The translations under genes and the position numbers were made by a program. DNA of 64,000 nucleotides from Berberis thunbergii (taxonomy: Eukaryota > Streptophyta > Magnoliopsida > Ranunculales > Berberidaceae): NCBI GenBank assembly GCA_003290165.1, contig QNQO01007596.1, forward strand, positions 124,001-188,000, written 5' to 3'. This document shows positions 22,829 through 35,599 of this stretch, in pieces; the stretch's first letter is position 1, and each line of letters starts with the position of its first letter. Below the pieces are notes generated by a model. The model did no database searches and was not told the DNA's origin. It saw nothing but the letters and a program-made list of their open reading frames with translations.

Positions 22829-24220
22829 ATGGAGAACCAGGGACACGTCAAACGTTCTGGCCGTCCCCATACCGCCTCCTTCAGCTGCTCTATCTTGCAC
22901 GCTCAGCCAACTCATGCTCCCGTACCAACTGCAGCAGCAACAGATCCCAAAGTCGATATGCTGGCATCCCAAATACATAGGATAGCCAAAGCGATGGAGG
23001 CTCTCACGCGACAGAATCCACCACCCGCCAATGGAGACCAGGAACAGCTCAGACCTCCGCATCCGGCAAACAATAGGGAGCAAACGCATGAAAGCCCAGC
23101 ACCCGCCAGTTCCTATTATACCAAAGGAGGTTGCATGGCTAACATTTAGTTTAATGCAAGGGTAGAAAGGCTTGGCCCTGGGAACCCCATCCGTAGAGGG
23201 GGCACGACCCGGACGTACTATATAGCCTCTCCGTCTCAATATTTGTGGACCGAATCATGAACGAGGCCCTACCGAGGAAGTTTACTCCTCCGAAGCTTGA
23301 CTCCTATGACGGATCCGCTGATCCTTCGACCACCTGTGCCATTAAAGAGGGATTCAAATCTGTAATGTGCAGGACCTTTCTCACTAGTTTGAAAAGCTCT
23401 ACATTGACGTGGTTTCACAACCTTCCCCGAAGTCCATCGACTCCTTCAAAACGCTTTCTGATCCGTTTCGTCGGAAGCCAACACTTATGAAAAGGCTTGC
23501 ATTACATATTCTCCCTGAGGTAGAGATCTGGCGAGACACTCCGAGAGTACGTCAAACGCTTCAACAATGAGTTGACCCTCATAGACGGGTGAAACGACGA
23601 TACAACAATGACAACCTTCACTACGGGCCTCAAAAAGGGAAAACTCTACAAAGATCTCACCCTGGAGCCCTCTCTGGACATGGCGGAAGTCCTCAAGAGT
23701 GTCCAAAAAAACATCACCTTGGAAGAGTCGAGGAGAAAACCAAAGGGTACGGAAAGCCCTCCACGCCAAAAAACAAGACGGAGAGAAAAAGACCCCTAGA
23801 TGAGGAACGAAGCAAGAGAAAGCGTGGTGATAACAGGCCAGACCCTGATTGGTTTAGGTCGGAGAAATCATCCAACTACGTTGGATCTAGAGCAGTGACT
23901 CCCCTAAACACTAACCTGTCGGACGTACTCAAATCAATGAAAAACTGGGAGGAACTAAAGTGGCCCCCAAGACACGTGGAGACCCTGCCAAGCGCGACAA
24001 CGGCAAGTACTGCTCGTACCACAAAGAAATTAGCCACAATACCAATGACTGTAACAATCCGAGGTACGGGGTTGAGTACTGGATTCGCAAGGGCAAATTG
24101 AAAGAGTTCCTGCAGTCTAAGAAGCCAGCGGAGCAGACAAAGAACAAGAGGGAGTCAGTTAAAGAAATAGAAAAGGAGACTGTAGGGATAATATACATCC
24201 TTCATGAAGTTTGATCAAAT
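22829..24220 (+). pseudogene. gag of the first Tat-like element, frame-shifted
   Basis: From MENQGHVKRSG at 22829, a proline-rich N-terminus leads through stops to the gag core: KFTPPKLDSYDGSADPS, CRTFLTSLKSSTLTWF, YVKRFNNE and TTFTTGLKKGKL. About 24000-24110 reads YCSYHKEISHNTNDC then WIRKGKLKEFLQSK, the zinc-knuckle region of Tat gag. At least three frameshifts are needed to read it through. Confidence 0.75.
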
Positions 24221-24369
24221 GAAAAACAGTCACACAGGTCCCACAAATGGACACTACTGGATATGCGGACACAATCAGCGGATGAGGACATATACATCTG
24301 CCACTCAAGGGTCCAAAGCCCTATTCCCACATTGATCTTTACGTACAAGGACCTTGAAAGAGTCTGAGC

Positions 24370-24780
24370 GCCACATAACGACGCCTTAGTCATCTCGGTC
24401 TCCATAGCAAGGTGGGAAGTAAAGAGAACTCTGGTTGACACAAGAAGTTCACTTAACGTTCTGTTCTACAACGTGTTCCACAGCATAGACCTCAAGAAGG
24501 AAAACATGATATCTTTAGAACACCCGCTGATCAAATTCAGAGGGGAGAAATGCTTCCCCATTGGAAAGCTAAGATTGGCTATGGTAGGAGGTGAATCGCA
24601 GCTCAGGAATGTCCTATTTCTGGACTTCATGGTGGTAGATGCACCGTCAGCCTACAATCTCATCTTGGGAAGACTTTGGCTCCATCAGATGGAAGCAGTG
24701 GTCTCCACCCTTCACCAATGTGTTAAGTATACTGCTAACCACTCCGAAGAAACCATACGTGGAAGCCAACCTATGGCATG
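24370..24780 (+). pseudogene. Aspartic protease remnant of the first Tat-like element
   Basis: HNDALVISVSIARWEVKRTL leads to the active-site region VDTRSSLNVLF, where the catalytic D is kept but the usual DTGSS has R for G. VVDAPSAYNLILGR and LHQMEAVVSTLHQCVK follow, typical of Tat proteases. Coding ends at 24781 and no RT follows. Confidence 0.75.
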
Positions 24781-25045
24781 AGGCTGCCACTACGCTACAC
24801 TAAAACATATAGAGTGCTCCCAGATTCATCTACATCATGCAGAGCAGCCTGAACCAGTGCAAGGCCAAAAGATGGGAGATACACCATTTTCGAGCGGTAC
24901 AGCAGCAATCAGCTCTCCCGCCCAGCGAGTCGTAAAGGCAATGGCAAACGGGAAGACGCCCCCCAATATTCCGTCGGCGCGGAGATTCGCCCCTCTTCAA
25001 GGTTTACTCTTCAGTGACCTATGTAACGCCTTGACGGTCAACTAA

Positions 25046-26650
25046 AACGATCCATGAAGAGCAACCCGAATTCACTTCAAGACCATGATCAGTTTCTCTC
25101 CGTCAACACTTAGTTTGCTTTAAGTTGTTTGTTTCCCTTTCCATAGTCAATATTGAGTTTTAGTTTTTAAAAGGCTTATGAGATTTGCGACCATTTAAGA
25201 AATAAATTGGGAATTACGAAAAAAAACTCTATTGATTATTGAAAATATGTAACAACAAACACTTTGAGGTGGATTAAAAAGACTACATATTGCGAGCGCC
25301 CTTAAGCGGATACAAAGACTGAGCAGTACAAGCATCTGAAAAAAGTGCGAATTGAAGTAAAAGACTCGCTTAGACAATTCTGCAACGGACAAAGTCTGAC
25401 AAAAACTTGCAAACCCTATGATACGAGTAATCTGCAAGTGAGAGCAAAGATAAGAGAACGAGAGACCTCGAAACCTTCCCAAGATAAAGACGAAGTGTCA
25501 GAAGATATTGCAAAACTAAGCAGTTAGATTGCTCCGTCAAATCACTCCGGAAAAGTCTCGCACTATAGCATTGTATACCTCACAACGAGCTGTTGATTTC
25601 CTCAAGAGACATCCCGCCATCTATACAACCTCTTCAAAGGCCTTAGAAGAAGGCAAATGAGGATGGCCACAAGCAACAACACAATTACGGTATCATAATG
25701 CTATCAAGATAAACAACTTTTCCCATATGTGATGGTAAGTGTGATTGAGAGCTAGCACACCTGGAGACATCGCATGACTAACACTTCGATCAACTGTCGA
25801 TTAGCATCGGGATCCGAGCACACGAAGACAAGTGGTAAAGTGTAACACCAAGGCATCTCCCTTGGTAGGAGATCCGTACTACTTCTCTGCGAAATGAGAA
25901 GAAATTACGATATCCCAACAGATTAACTACGTGCTCACCCAAAGCTGGTGACCACGCATAATGGCAACTATTACTGTGCGTGACCTCTGCAAATGTCAGA
26001 ACATTTGGAGACTCCAGAGACGGAGATCCACCTTCAGCCTTTGGAAAACCCAAAACGTTTTCTTCAACCTTCGGAAAACCCTTGAACATTGCAGAAGATA
26101 AGCTCTATGAAAGATAGCGCCTACAACGATTAGAAAACACCATTATATAGACATGATGGTTCACTAAGCGGGCACTCTAGCAGTAACTGTCCAGCATTGA
26201 ATGTGGTATGGGAAACGAGGAGACGACGGTTCCAAAGGAAACTGCGCAGACTACGTCATTCAAATTAATGGCGCAACACGCAACCCCATCAATTCAAGGG
26301 GAGTAACCGATACCCAATAGTCACACAACCTATGCCTTACACGTGTTATCATGTGATTTACGCTATGCACGCAACACAATGTGACCTAACCCCTCTTTTG
26401 TGGGCCCATGGGCTTGACCCATTATTCAAAGAACATTCTATCACATGTTTGGCACAAGCATTAAAAGATCCTAGCCGATCCTGACATACAGATTGTACCT
26501 ACCGATCACTTGCTGATTCGAGGTAACTTTGTCCACACTATGCTACTACTAAATTCACATGCCCCCTAATAGGCGAAACTTCTTTTCAAACCATGCAAGC
26601 TTTGTCAGCCAAAGATGATGACGATGACTTCTAATCAGCGCTATCAAGAC
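25046..26650. other. Internal non-coding part of the first Tat-like element
   Basis: RT, RNase H and integrase would be expected here but none is readable on either strand. Only short unsupported frames occur. Confidence 0.5.
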
Positions 26651-26689
26651 TGGTAATGAAGACTCACCAGGGCTCATTGCCCCCTTTGC

Positions 26690-27530
26690 GGCCAATGATC
26701 GCCACACCTAATCAGATAAGCCTAGTTGGTGACCACCAGCAACAAAAGCTTCTGATCAAAACCTCGACTTGTAGCCCCCACTGCGAAGGTGTAGATAGTT
26801 TGGAAGGTGGGAGACTATTCAGTCCCGAACTGATTTCGATGGCTCGCCTTGGGACCACTACTTTTCAGCGTGGCCACCAAATCACCAAACCTGGACTTGT
26901 AGCCCGCGTTGCGAGGGTGTAGATAGTCTAGACAGTGGAAACCCAGTTAGCCACGACCAGATTCCAACAGTTTGCCATGGGACCGCTGCTCTTCTGCGTG
27001 GCCACTGAACCCTCCCAAATTTGTAGCTTGGTGCACTCAGATGTAGACAATTTGGATGGTGGGAGCCTAGTCAGTCCCGTACTGATTTCGATGGCTTGGC
27101 ATAGGACCACTGCTCTCCAGCCTGGTCGCCAAACTTCTCTCAAATTCGTAGCCCCCACCGTTCAGGGAGGGTGTAGATGGTTCGAAAGATAGGAGCCTAA
27201 TCAGCCCTGAACTGATTCCGACAGCTTGCAACAGGACCACTGCTCTTCAGCCTGGTCACCAAACTTTTACTCCCCGAATTCGTAGCCCGCTTTGCGTGGT
27301 CATACATGATTCGAAAGGTGGGAACCTAGTCAGTCATAAACTGATTTCAACGACTCGCCACGAGACCACTGCTCTTTAGCCTAGTTGTCAAACTTTTACT
27401 CCCCAAATCTATAGCCCACTTTGCCTGGTCACACACGATTTGGAAGGTGGGAGCCTAATCAGTCAGGCACTAATCCCAATGACTTACCATAAGACCACTG
27501 CTCTTCAGTCTAGTCGCTAAACATGAATCT
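26690..27530. repeat. Tandem array, period about 128 bp, six to seven copies
   Basis: The phrase GGGACCACTGCTCTTCAG (or a near variant) recurs at 26851, 26979, 27103, 27233, 27362 and 27491, spacing 124-130. Each unit also contains GTAGCCC, GGAAGGTGGGAGCCTA and CAGTC...CTGATTTCGA. Copies are diverged. It lies between the protease and antisense ORF, where Tat elements carry variable tandem repeats. Confidence 0.88.
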
Positions 27531-28409
27531 AGCCGAATCAACATCTTCACACTGAAAGGAACTGACATCCCAATATTCGCGAAGGCCATTCGCGCCGTTA
27601 CAAAGATTGTATGGCCAGTGCCAAGATAAAAACTATTTAGGATGCCAGCCCAAGCTTACGACACCTGACTCAACAAGAACGCTCTGACACATGCGCTCGT
27701 CCCTTGCAACTTGCTCTTAGCAGCTGTTGCGGCCGACCGGTCGAATAAACAGGATAAGCCTCAAACAACTTACCTCGGGAACAAGACACAACATGGGCAA
27801 CCCCAACGAAATTATGCGCAACATGTCCACTATTGAACATGGCTACAACCCCGAGTCATTCACAATACAAAGCGATCAAGCTCTCTATTGCAGACAGACC
27901 AGCCAAGCGTTCTATTGATTCAATCAGCCTAAGTATGATGACATGGCAAAAGAAATAAGCACATTACTGAAAAATTTGTTTTCATTAACGGTCAAAACTA
28001 AAAGGGGTACAATCACACCAAGGTCACTTTCTACTAGGGGAAGGTACAGAAATAAAAGAACTAAGCCTAGTGGAAGATGGAGGAGGGATAGCATCCACAC
28101 ATGCCACAGTCTGTGTATCAGGGCCCACAGTCTTCATCATCCGACGATGCAAAGGCAACAAACAAATTAACATATGACATCTTCTTATATCGACCAAGAT
28201 CCCACTCCGGATGCTCCTTCTTCATCAGTGCCAACAACTCCAACCGACCATGTACAACCCAGCGAAACTAACATTGGCCTTGCTTCTGAAAAATCTCTTC
28301 CTCTTGCACCTTCGCATCAACAAGTTCACGATCCAGTTGCTCCAACTTGCCAGTCAGCATGTCGACCCGAGACTGCTCTATGGCCAAACTACTATTCACA
28401 ACACTAAGC

Positions 28410-30488
28410 TAATGCCACCCCAATTCGAGCTAGCACTCAACCTTTTTTGCCTCGCAAGCGTAGAACTCTACATCGGATTCCAACTGTTGCTTCTCAGCAG
28501 CCCAATATCGCTCTTTTTAGCAAAAGATTGCAGTTCAGAACCCGCCTTAGTTGCAGCATCTTGCGCAACCTCGACTTCTTGGTGGATCCGGCACAATTCC
28601 TGCCTGAGTCCGTCCCTTTCAGACACCGCCTCTGTCAGACTACGCTCGAGGTCCTCCAGACGAGCCCCTTGAGCTTCAACGGCGACAATTGACTGATCTA
28701 GCTGCTTCACCTCAGCCTACTTTTTAAGCCGCTCGATTTCACGAAGCGCATAAGATTACAACAGCCACATGTGAGAGAAGGCACGCTCCAAGCAATATAC
28801 TCTCTCATGAGCCACCTGGACTTCCGTTTTCGCAACGGTTGCGTGGCTCATATGAGACATACCCAGCATAAGGTACTTCAAAACCTTGTCCATGCATCCT
28901 TCCAACGTATGGTCTTCAGAGCATGATCCATCAACTAGCTGTGGTGTCTGCTTATGTGCTTCCTCGAAACACATTCTAATTCCACCTCTTGATGCCATAC
29001 TTGTGCGCTTATATTTACCAAGTCAGGTGCAAACAGGTTTATCTGTGCGCTAGGGTGAAGTCTTCCTTGACCGGAAACTACGCCAGTGTCGCTCTTCACG
29101 GTTGCCACCGTCCTCAAACTCTTCTCCGTGGCCTTTCCTTTGTCAAGAACAACTGACCTTTTATTGCGAGATGGCTCAATGGGATCCGAAGGGAGAGGAT
29201 GGAGCGAATTATCCAAAGGACCCTCAAACACTTCCATTTGTGGGCTAGAATGAGATGGCAAGCAATGCGGACCACAAGAGACACAACCGGTACCACGACC
29301 ACCTTCAAGCTAATCAACAATAAAGCGATTAGATTCTACCACCTCAGGTGAATCTTCACAATAACCTCCAACAACAATGGTCCCATTTGAATTAGCACTA
29401 GCGAAAACTGCCATTGCGACATACACGTCACTATAGTTCAACTTGTCCATGATTCCTGCTAACCGCAAGTAATCTTTCTCCAAGACGAAAACATCAGTTT
29501 CCGCCTCAACAGGCCCAACAAGCTCACACTCCTCTCTCACTGGAGCTGCTCGTGCAGAAGATGGCTGAACTCTAATGCGAGCCCTCTTCCTCACGAAGGA
29601 AGCAAGCGTCTCAGACGACTTCTCCTCATAAAACAAAACAAGAACTTTGGCCCCAATTGCCTTCTTCTTCCTAGAAAGGGGGCCCATCTTCCAACTTAAT
29701 GCACGACTCACGATACAAAGTGGAGGCAACGTGCCAATTGTCCCACAACCTATACGAATGAAGTTGGAAACTCTTATGACATTGACTGCCTTCCTTTGTA
29801 GCATGACACAGAACGACTCCATGGTGTTTTGCTCCTCTAAGGTGAGAGGAGTGGAAGGAAACCTTCCTGCAAGGGAACACAAGTAATGAGCAATCGGCTC
29901 GCTACCAAGCATATCAAAATCGCGAAAAAGGGATTGAATTTACGAAGCGGTCTTAACTGTCGCTCGAACAGACGACCCCTGCAACGGAAATACTTCGAAT
30001 TCGAAAGATCCAAAAAGTAGTACTTCTGCCAGAACTTGAAATCATCAGGTAGTTTACCGAAGCATTTCGACAACTTCATCTTACAAACGACATTGCTCTT
30101 CAGCCGATGAGAGGTCAACAACTGGATCACCTGTGAAGTCACGTTAACACCAGCCTCCTTGGCACTGAGTAGAATCATGAGGATGATCCTATATCCATTA
30201 GGCCCCAACTGAGCCGGAGGAATCCCTAAGTGATCCAAGAACTCCCAAATCACGTCTAGTACCGAAAAAACGCACTCCAGTTTGGAGCATCCCACGATGT
30301 TAACAGATGAAACAGACAGGAGGTGACACGGGCATTTGGTCGCCCATCAGGAGATACAATGGCAGGTCCTTAGGAATCCCAAACTTCGTACGGATTTTGG
30401 CAAGACCAGGCTCAAACAACAACCTGTTTTCAAAAAACTCTAGGGCCTCAGCCAAAACAAAATCATCAAAAAGGTTTTATTGAGCCAT
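28410..30488 (-). pseudogene. Antisense ORF (aORF) of the first Tat-like element
   Basis: Minus-strand frames line up over about 2 kb. The N-terminal part has FGIPKDLPLYLLMGD and LGIPPAQLGPNGYRIIL, followed by KYYFLDLSNSKYFRCRG. The middle part (29912-29310) is rich in basic and acidic residues. The C-terminal part (about 28998-28468) is predicted coiled coil (LEDLERSLTEAVSERDG). The GIPP..LGPNG style matches the plant putative gypsy-type transposon family (Transposase_28-like) found antisense in Tat elements. Several stops and frameshifts. Function unknown. Confidence 0.65.
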
Positions 30489-30734
30489 GAAGAAGGCAAA
30501 CGATATTTTCAAAACAATATCTTTGAAAGCGAACAAAGTAGAAAAATTAGACTTTGCACAACAGATGACCTAAATAGAGGATGGTTTCATGCCTCTTTTC
30601 TGCCAAACTGACACACGTGCCATTAATGCGTGTGGCTCAAGCATCGATTCAGACTCAATCAACATTAGAGGCGCATCCCTTCAAGGGATGACTTAGCAAA
30701 CCGATGTGTCGACACACTTAGTCGGGGGAGTAGC

Positions 30735-31423
30735 CGATGATACATAAAAATGATCACACCCCTGAGCCATACACATGTCGTGATAATCTCGAGGAAATTT
30801 GGACCCCAGCATCAGCACAACACTGAACAGGCCGAAGCGATTCTAAGCCTGTTCGACTTCAGCCCGCCAAGCGGACCCGGACTCTCACAGCACGCTAGGC
30901 CCACACGTCCCACAAGTGTCCTCAATACCCGTAAGCTCTCCTTAGGCAAGTATTTCGAGGATCAGCTTCGGACGGGCAACGACAGCTGCTCTTTGCTCCC
31001 AACTAATAAGCAAACATTAGAGTATCTTCCACATAGGGAAACTCCCTTCGATGAAATGCTCTTGGATTGGGAACTATCTCTTGCGTATCTAGGAGCACAG
31101 AGCTAATAGGGAACTTCCCTCCTACAACACGACTCCTAATTAGAGAGGGATCTCCATGAAGCTCTCCTTCCTAATCTACGCCTTCGATGGCTTGGTTAAA
31201 CCAAAACTCCTTGCACTATAAATAAGACATGAGATTGGTAAGCTAAGGTATGCTACAAATTTCCTGTTACAACATTACACCTTCCTCAGAGCCATGTATG
31301 ACTTTAGCATCGGAGTTCCATCAGTCACCACAACGGTGGTCTATGGTTCACGTGTGCTACTTATGCAGGTCAATAGGTCAGCAGAAACCATATCGAAGTA
31401 GGGAGCAGAAAACGACTACATCA
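30735..31423 (+). repeat. 3' LTR of the first Tat-like element
   Basis: Starts GATGATACAT (first T changed to C) and ends CTACATCA. It is co-linear with 22005-22728 from CCAAGCGGAC onward, including CACTATAAATAAGACATGAG. Point changes and indels between the two LTRs indicate an old insertion. Confidence 0.8.
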
Positions 31424-31474
31424 GAAGAGATTACCTCTATTGCTTTAATCATTTTTCTTCATTATATTACTTAG

Positions 31475-31896
31475 TGATGATACATCAAATTGGCATTCGA
31501 TCACGGTCGTACACATGGCAAATATCATCCATCACGAGGAACAGACACTTCACATTAAATATGGACAAGGGGTCCAATCACTAAAGTGCAAAGAGACATT
31601 TAGTGATGGACCACCACAAGTCATGGAGGAGACCGTAGTGAGTAACTCCCCCCTTCATTATGCCATGCATGCTTAAGTCACGCAAAGAGTTAGTTACTCC
31701 TATTATATTAGGTAGAGAAGATAAATTGATCAATGGTATGCAAACACAACACAACTATACTCTGTCCAAGCTCATTATCTCCTACAGTTAACTGACTTAA
31801 GCATTGGAGTTCCTTCGACCACCAAACAAATGGTCTTTTGCAATCTAACCTTGTTTTGCAGGTCAGATATTTAGAAGGGTGAATTTGAACGCATCA
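31475..31896 (+). repeat. 5' LTR of the second Tat-like element
   Basis: TGATGATACATCA to GCATCA (422 bp), followed by the primer-binding-like TGGCACCGTCCGTGGGGAAC at 31900. It shares its first bases and its last 120 or so with the LTR at 40296-40858 (ACTTAAGCATTGGAGTTCC; TGGTCTTTTGCAATCTAAC). Confidence 0.8.
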
Positions 31897-32039
31897 ATTT
31901 GGCACCGTCCGTGGGGAACAACAATTTCCTTAAAAAGAAAAATGGAGTTGGTAATTTCCTTGGAACGAACCAGCGATAAAAGACACAGTACAAAGAGAAC
32001 CGCATATAAACTCTCAGCTTAGCAACAATAAAGAGAATC

Positions 32040-33430
32040 CTTCCATTGGCGAAACTCAGCTGCCAAGTGGATACATCCCTAATCCACCATTGGGGGGACC
32101 AGTCGAGCAAAGAAGTGAATTACCACCGCGAGATATGGTGGCCCATACCATTCAATTGGAATCACAACAAGCCCATGCACTTGGGAGAATGATGATCGAC
32201 CATTGTGTGAATCAACTTTTGGCCACTATGGCCCAACTCACCAAAGTGGTTGAAAGGCTTACACAAGAACGAGCTCCAATTGTCGACCATGTCAGAAATC
32301 CACCTTAGCGAACCTTTACAAATCATCTTAAGGAGAATTAGAAAGAACATGGAGAGCTCCGCCAAGTAAATCATAAAAGGAACGAACTTCAAGATGATGG
32401 ATCCAAAACTGAAGGACTTCCACCACAAGTCCCATTCAGGATTGGGGTAACGAATCCAAACATGTTGTATGAACTTGGCATGTCGCCCTTTTCCGACAAA
32501 ATCATGAACACTCCTCTGCCCAAAGGTTTGTCCCACCAAAGTTCGAATCTTACGATGGATCTACTGACCCATCCGATCACCTGCGCCACTTTCACCATAC
32601 GATGGCGCTGAAAGAGAACTCAGATTGTACCATGTGTAGGACCTTCCCAACTAGCCTCACGTCCACGACAATAAATTGGTCAACAAACTTCCGTCACAAT
32701 CGATAGACTCCTTCCAAGCACTAGCTACAACCTTTATCACAAGATTTATTGGCAGTCAGCGGATCAGAAAGGGTCCTCACTATTTTCTTCATATCAAGTA
32801 AAGACCTGACGAGACTATCATATAATACGTTACACATTTCACTGACAAGCTGACCAAGATTTACGGGTGCAGTGATGACACGGCTGTTACCACCTTCACC
32901 TCCGGACTCAAGGAATGAAAAATATACAACTTCCTAACTCTGAAGCCCCAAAGAGCATGGCAACATTGTTGAAGAGTGCAAAAAAATATATCACCCTTGA
33001 GGAGATGTGGGCTGCCAAGAAGAACAAGTCTGACCGGAAGCGGAAAGACTAACCGCGAGAGGACACGACCAACCCAAAAGTCATCAGACCAACAACAGGT
33101 CCAAAATGGCAGACATGAGTTCGTTAAGCTATAATCGGGTAGAGTAAAGCCTGAACAATCATCTCGTTCAATTGGCACAAAGTACAAGCAGTACACCTCT
33201 TTAAAAACGAATATGGAAACAGTCTAGAAGTCCATGATGAATTGGGAAGACGTTAAATGGCAACCCAAACTGAGGGGAGATCCATCTAGATGAAATAAGA
33301 AAGAATATTGTACTGTCCACAACGACAATGGACATGACATCTAAGATTGGCACAACCTGAGGAATGAAATCGAGTGCTAGGTCCAAAGAGGAAGACTCGG
33401 TGAGTTCGTTGGATTGAAAGAAAAATAGTT
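32040..33430 (+). pseudogene. gag of the second Tat-like element
   Basis: LLATMAQLTKVVERLTQER in the N-terminal frame (32090-32308), then FVPPKFESYDGSTDPSDHL and MALKENSDCTMCRTFPTSL around 32530-32660. The zinc-knuckle-like YCTVHNDNGHDI and QRGRLGEFV lie at 33300-33410. Heavily broken. Confidence 0.7.
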
Positions 33431-33659
33431 TAAAGGAAAAAAAAAGGTGAACTCCACTACAAGACTAGATGAACAAGCTGGAGGGTAGGTTGATATACGT
33501 CTTGCATGGCATGGCTAAAAATTGGGAAAAGTCTAATCGATCACGAAAACAATCTGTCGGAGATTTGCAAACAAGAATACGTCATCCAAATCTTCTCGCT
33601 TAGCGCACCAAAATAGAACACCTAACTTTGACTTTTTCAGAAAGGGATGTTCAGGGTGT

Positions 33660-34080
33660 CCATTTCCCCCATAATGATGCACTGGTGATATTAGTGTCAG
33701 TAACCAAATGGGAAGTCAGAAGAGTGGTTAGACACAGGTAGCTCCGCCAACCTCTTGTACTTGGCAGCGTTCCGCAAAAGGCAGTTCAGTAAGGAAGGAC
33801 TCACACCCACTGATCAACCTATGGTGGGCTTTAGTGGTGAACAATGCTACCTACTCAAACGAGCCTGATTGCCAATAGTAGCAGGAATAGCAGGCAAGCG
33901 ACGAGTTTTGTTAACAAAATTTTTTGTCATCGACAACCCGTCAGCATGCAACATGCTTCTAGGGAGACCCTGGCTATACGAGATGGGCGCAATGTTCTCC
34001 ACCATGCATCAATGCCTCAAGCATCACATCTATGATGACGTTAGGGTCATCAAAGGTGATCAACCAGCTTCACGTGAATG
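33660..34080 (+). pseudogene. Protease remnant of the second Tat-like element
   Basis: HNDALVILVSVTKWEVRR, then after shifts KFFVIDNPSACNMLLGRPWL and MGAMFSTMHQCLKHHI, then VIKGDQPASRECHYAA. The active-site triad region itself is scrambled by frameshifts. Confidence 0.7.
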
Positions 34081-34309
34081 CCACTATGCAGCAATGAAAC
34101 TCCCAACAAATAGCAATCACAGTCAGGACCAAGGGAGCCGTCACGACAGTGGCCCAGTCAACCGCAGATGGATCAGTTCTTCCCAGATGACAATGCACTC
34201 CAATCAGTCCAAGGAGATGACTAAACACTGACCAACCAGAGGAAGAAATTATACCAATCCACCTTGATGGTTTAGAAGGCAGTAACATTGTTTAGATTGG
34301 GACAAAACT

Positions 34310-35560
34310 GGAATTAGAGCTGACTAAACCACTGATCCAACTGCTAAAGGACAACTTAAATGTATTTGCCTGGACAATAAAGGACATGGTGGGCATTGAC
34401 CCTTTCGTCATCACTCACAGATTGCAGGTCAACCCCAGACAAAAAACATGTCTGGCATAAAAGAAGGTCAGTCACCCCAGAACGCAATTAGGCCATCAAT
34501 GATGCACTGCTTAATGAATGAAGGGATGATCAAGGAGTCCCACTACTTAGATTTGATGGCCAATACAGTTTTGGTCAAAAAAAGAAGGAAAGTGGAGGGT
34601 TGCTGGATTACAAGAACGTTAACAAAGGTTGCACGAAAGAGAACTTTCCACTTTCGTGTATAGGTCAGATAGTGGATGCTACCTCTGGACGTGGACACAA
34701 CTTCATGGATGCATATTCTGGCTACAACCAAATATGATGTATGCACTAGACCAAAAATAAGTCATTCATAACAAAATAGGCATATATTGTTGTCGTTCAA
34801 ATTAAATAATGCGAGGGTAACATACCAATGCCTGGTCAACAAAATGTTTAGGGATCAGATTGGCAAGGCCATGGAGGTATACATTGATGACATGCCAGTC
34901 AAAACCCTACACAAAGATTACCACATCAAAGACCTGCAACAATCAAACAGGAATCGAAGCTAATCCAAAACAGATACAAACGCTTCTAAACATGCAATCG
35001 CCCACCAACATCAAATGTATACAGAGTCTTAACGGTTGGGTAGTAGCCCTGAATAGATTCATTTCCAAATCATCAGACAAATGTTAATGTTAAAATGGAG
35101 TGAGGAATGCGAACAAGCTTTCCAAAACTTGAAGACATACATGGAGAGTACATAACTACTATCAGTACCAAAGCCAGGTGAGATGCTATACTTGTATCAG
35201 TCAGTGTCAGAACACATGGTCAGCTTTGCTCTGATACACGAGGAGAATGTAATACAAAAGCCAGTCTACTATATCAGGTAGACATTTGTGGACACATAAG
35301 CCAACTATCCATCCTTGGAGAAATTAGCACCGGCACTAGTCTTATCTTCCAGAAAGTCGCACCCCTACTTCCAATCCCACTCCACACTGTAATAACCGAA
35401 CATCCACTGCTGTCAATACTACACAAACCATAGTTGCTCGACAGAATGGTAAAGTGGGCAATAGAGCTCAGCCAGTTTGACATCAACTATGCTCCTAAGA
35501 CCGCAATAAAAGCTCTAGCACTGACGGACTTCATCGCTGAATTCATAGACGGTAGTAAGC
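34310..35560 (+). pseudogene. RT and RNase H of the second Tat-like element
   Basis: LTKPLIQLLKDNLNVFAWT and MVGIDPFVITHRLQV mark the start of RT. The palm is broken: HGCIFWLQPN stands where the family has DAYSGYNQI, and the YIDD box survives only as YIDDMPVK in another frame (about 34879-34902). RNase H-like text (LKWSEECEQAFQNLKTYM, MVSFALIHEENVIQKPVYY) follows at 35090-35280. Confidence 0.65.
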
Positions 35561-35599
35561 ATCAGCCGGACACTGATAAGGGGCGAGAAACCACTGAGC

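Larger units (their letters stand above)
22005..31423 (+). mobile_element. Pol-less Tat-like LTR retrotransposon with antisense ORF
   Basis: LTRs at 22005-22728 and 30735-31423 bound gag, a protease remnant, a 128-bp tandem array and an antisense ORF. Reverse transcriptase, RNase H and integrase are absent. The primer-binding-like TGGCGCCGTCCGTGGGGAC is at 22732-22750, and a purine tract TCGGGGGAGTAG precedes the 3' LTR. The 3' tandem repeats plus antisense ORF are hallmarks of the plant Tat/Ogre lineage. Flanking 5-mers (CAATA; GAAGA) do not match, so the two LTRs may come from recombined copies. Confidence 0.75.

Noticed and set aside
22787..23239. 150-residue minus-strand ORF
   Set aside because: Shadow of the gag frame on the plus strand.
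28447..28692. Plus-strand ORFs over 28211-28692
   Set aside because: Shadows of the minus-strand coiled-coil antisense ORF.
31424..31474. Linker as part of the adjacent LTRs
   Set aside because: It lies after a CA-ending LTR and before a TG-starting one; it looks like old target DNA, and no matching duplication was found.
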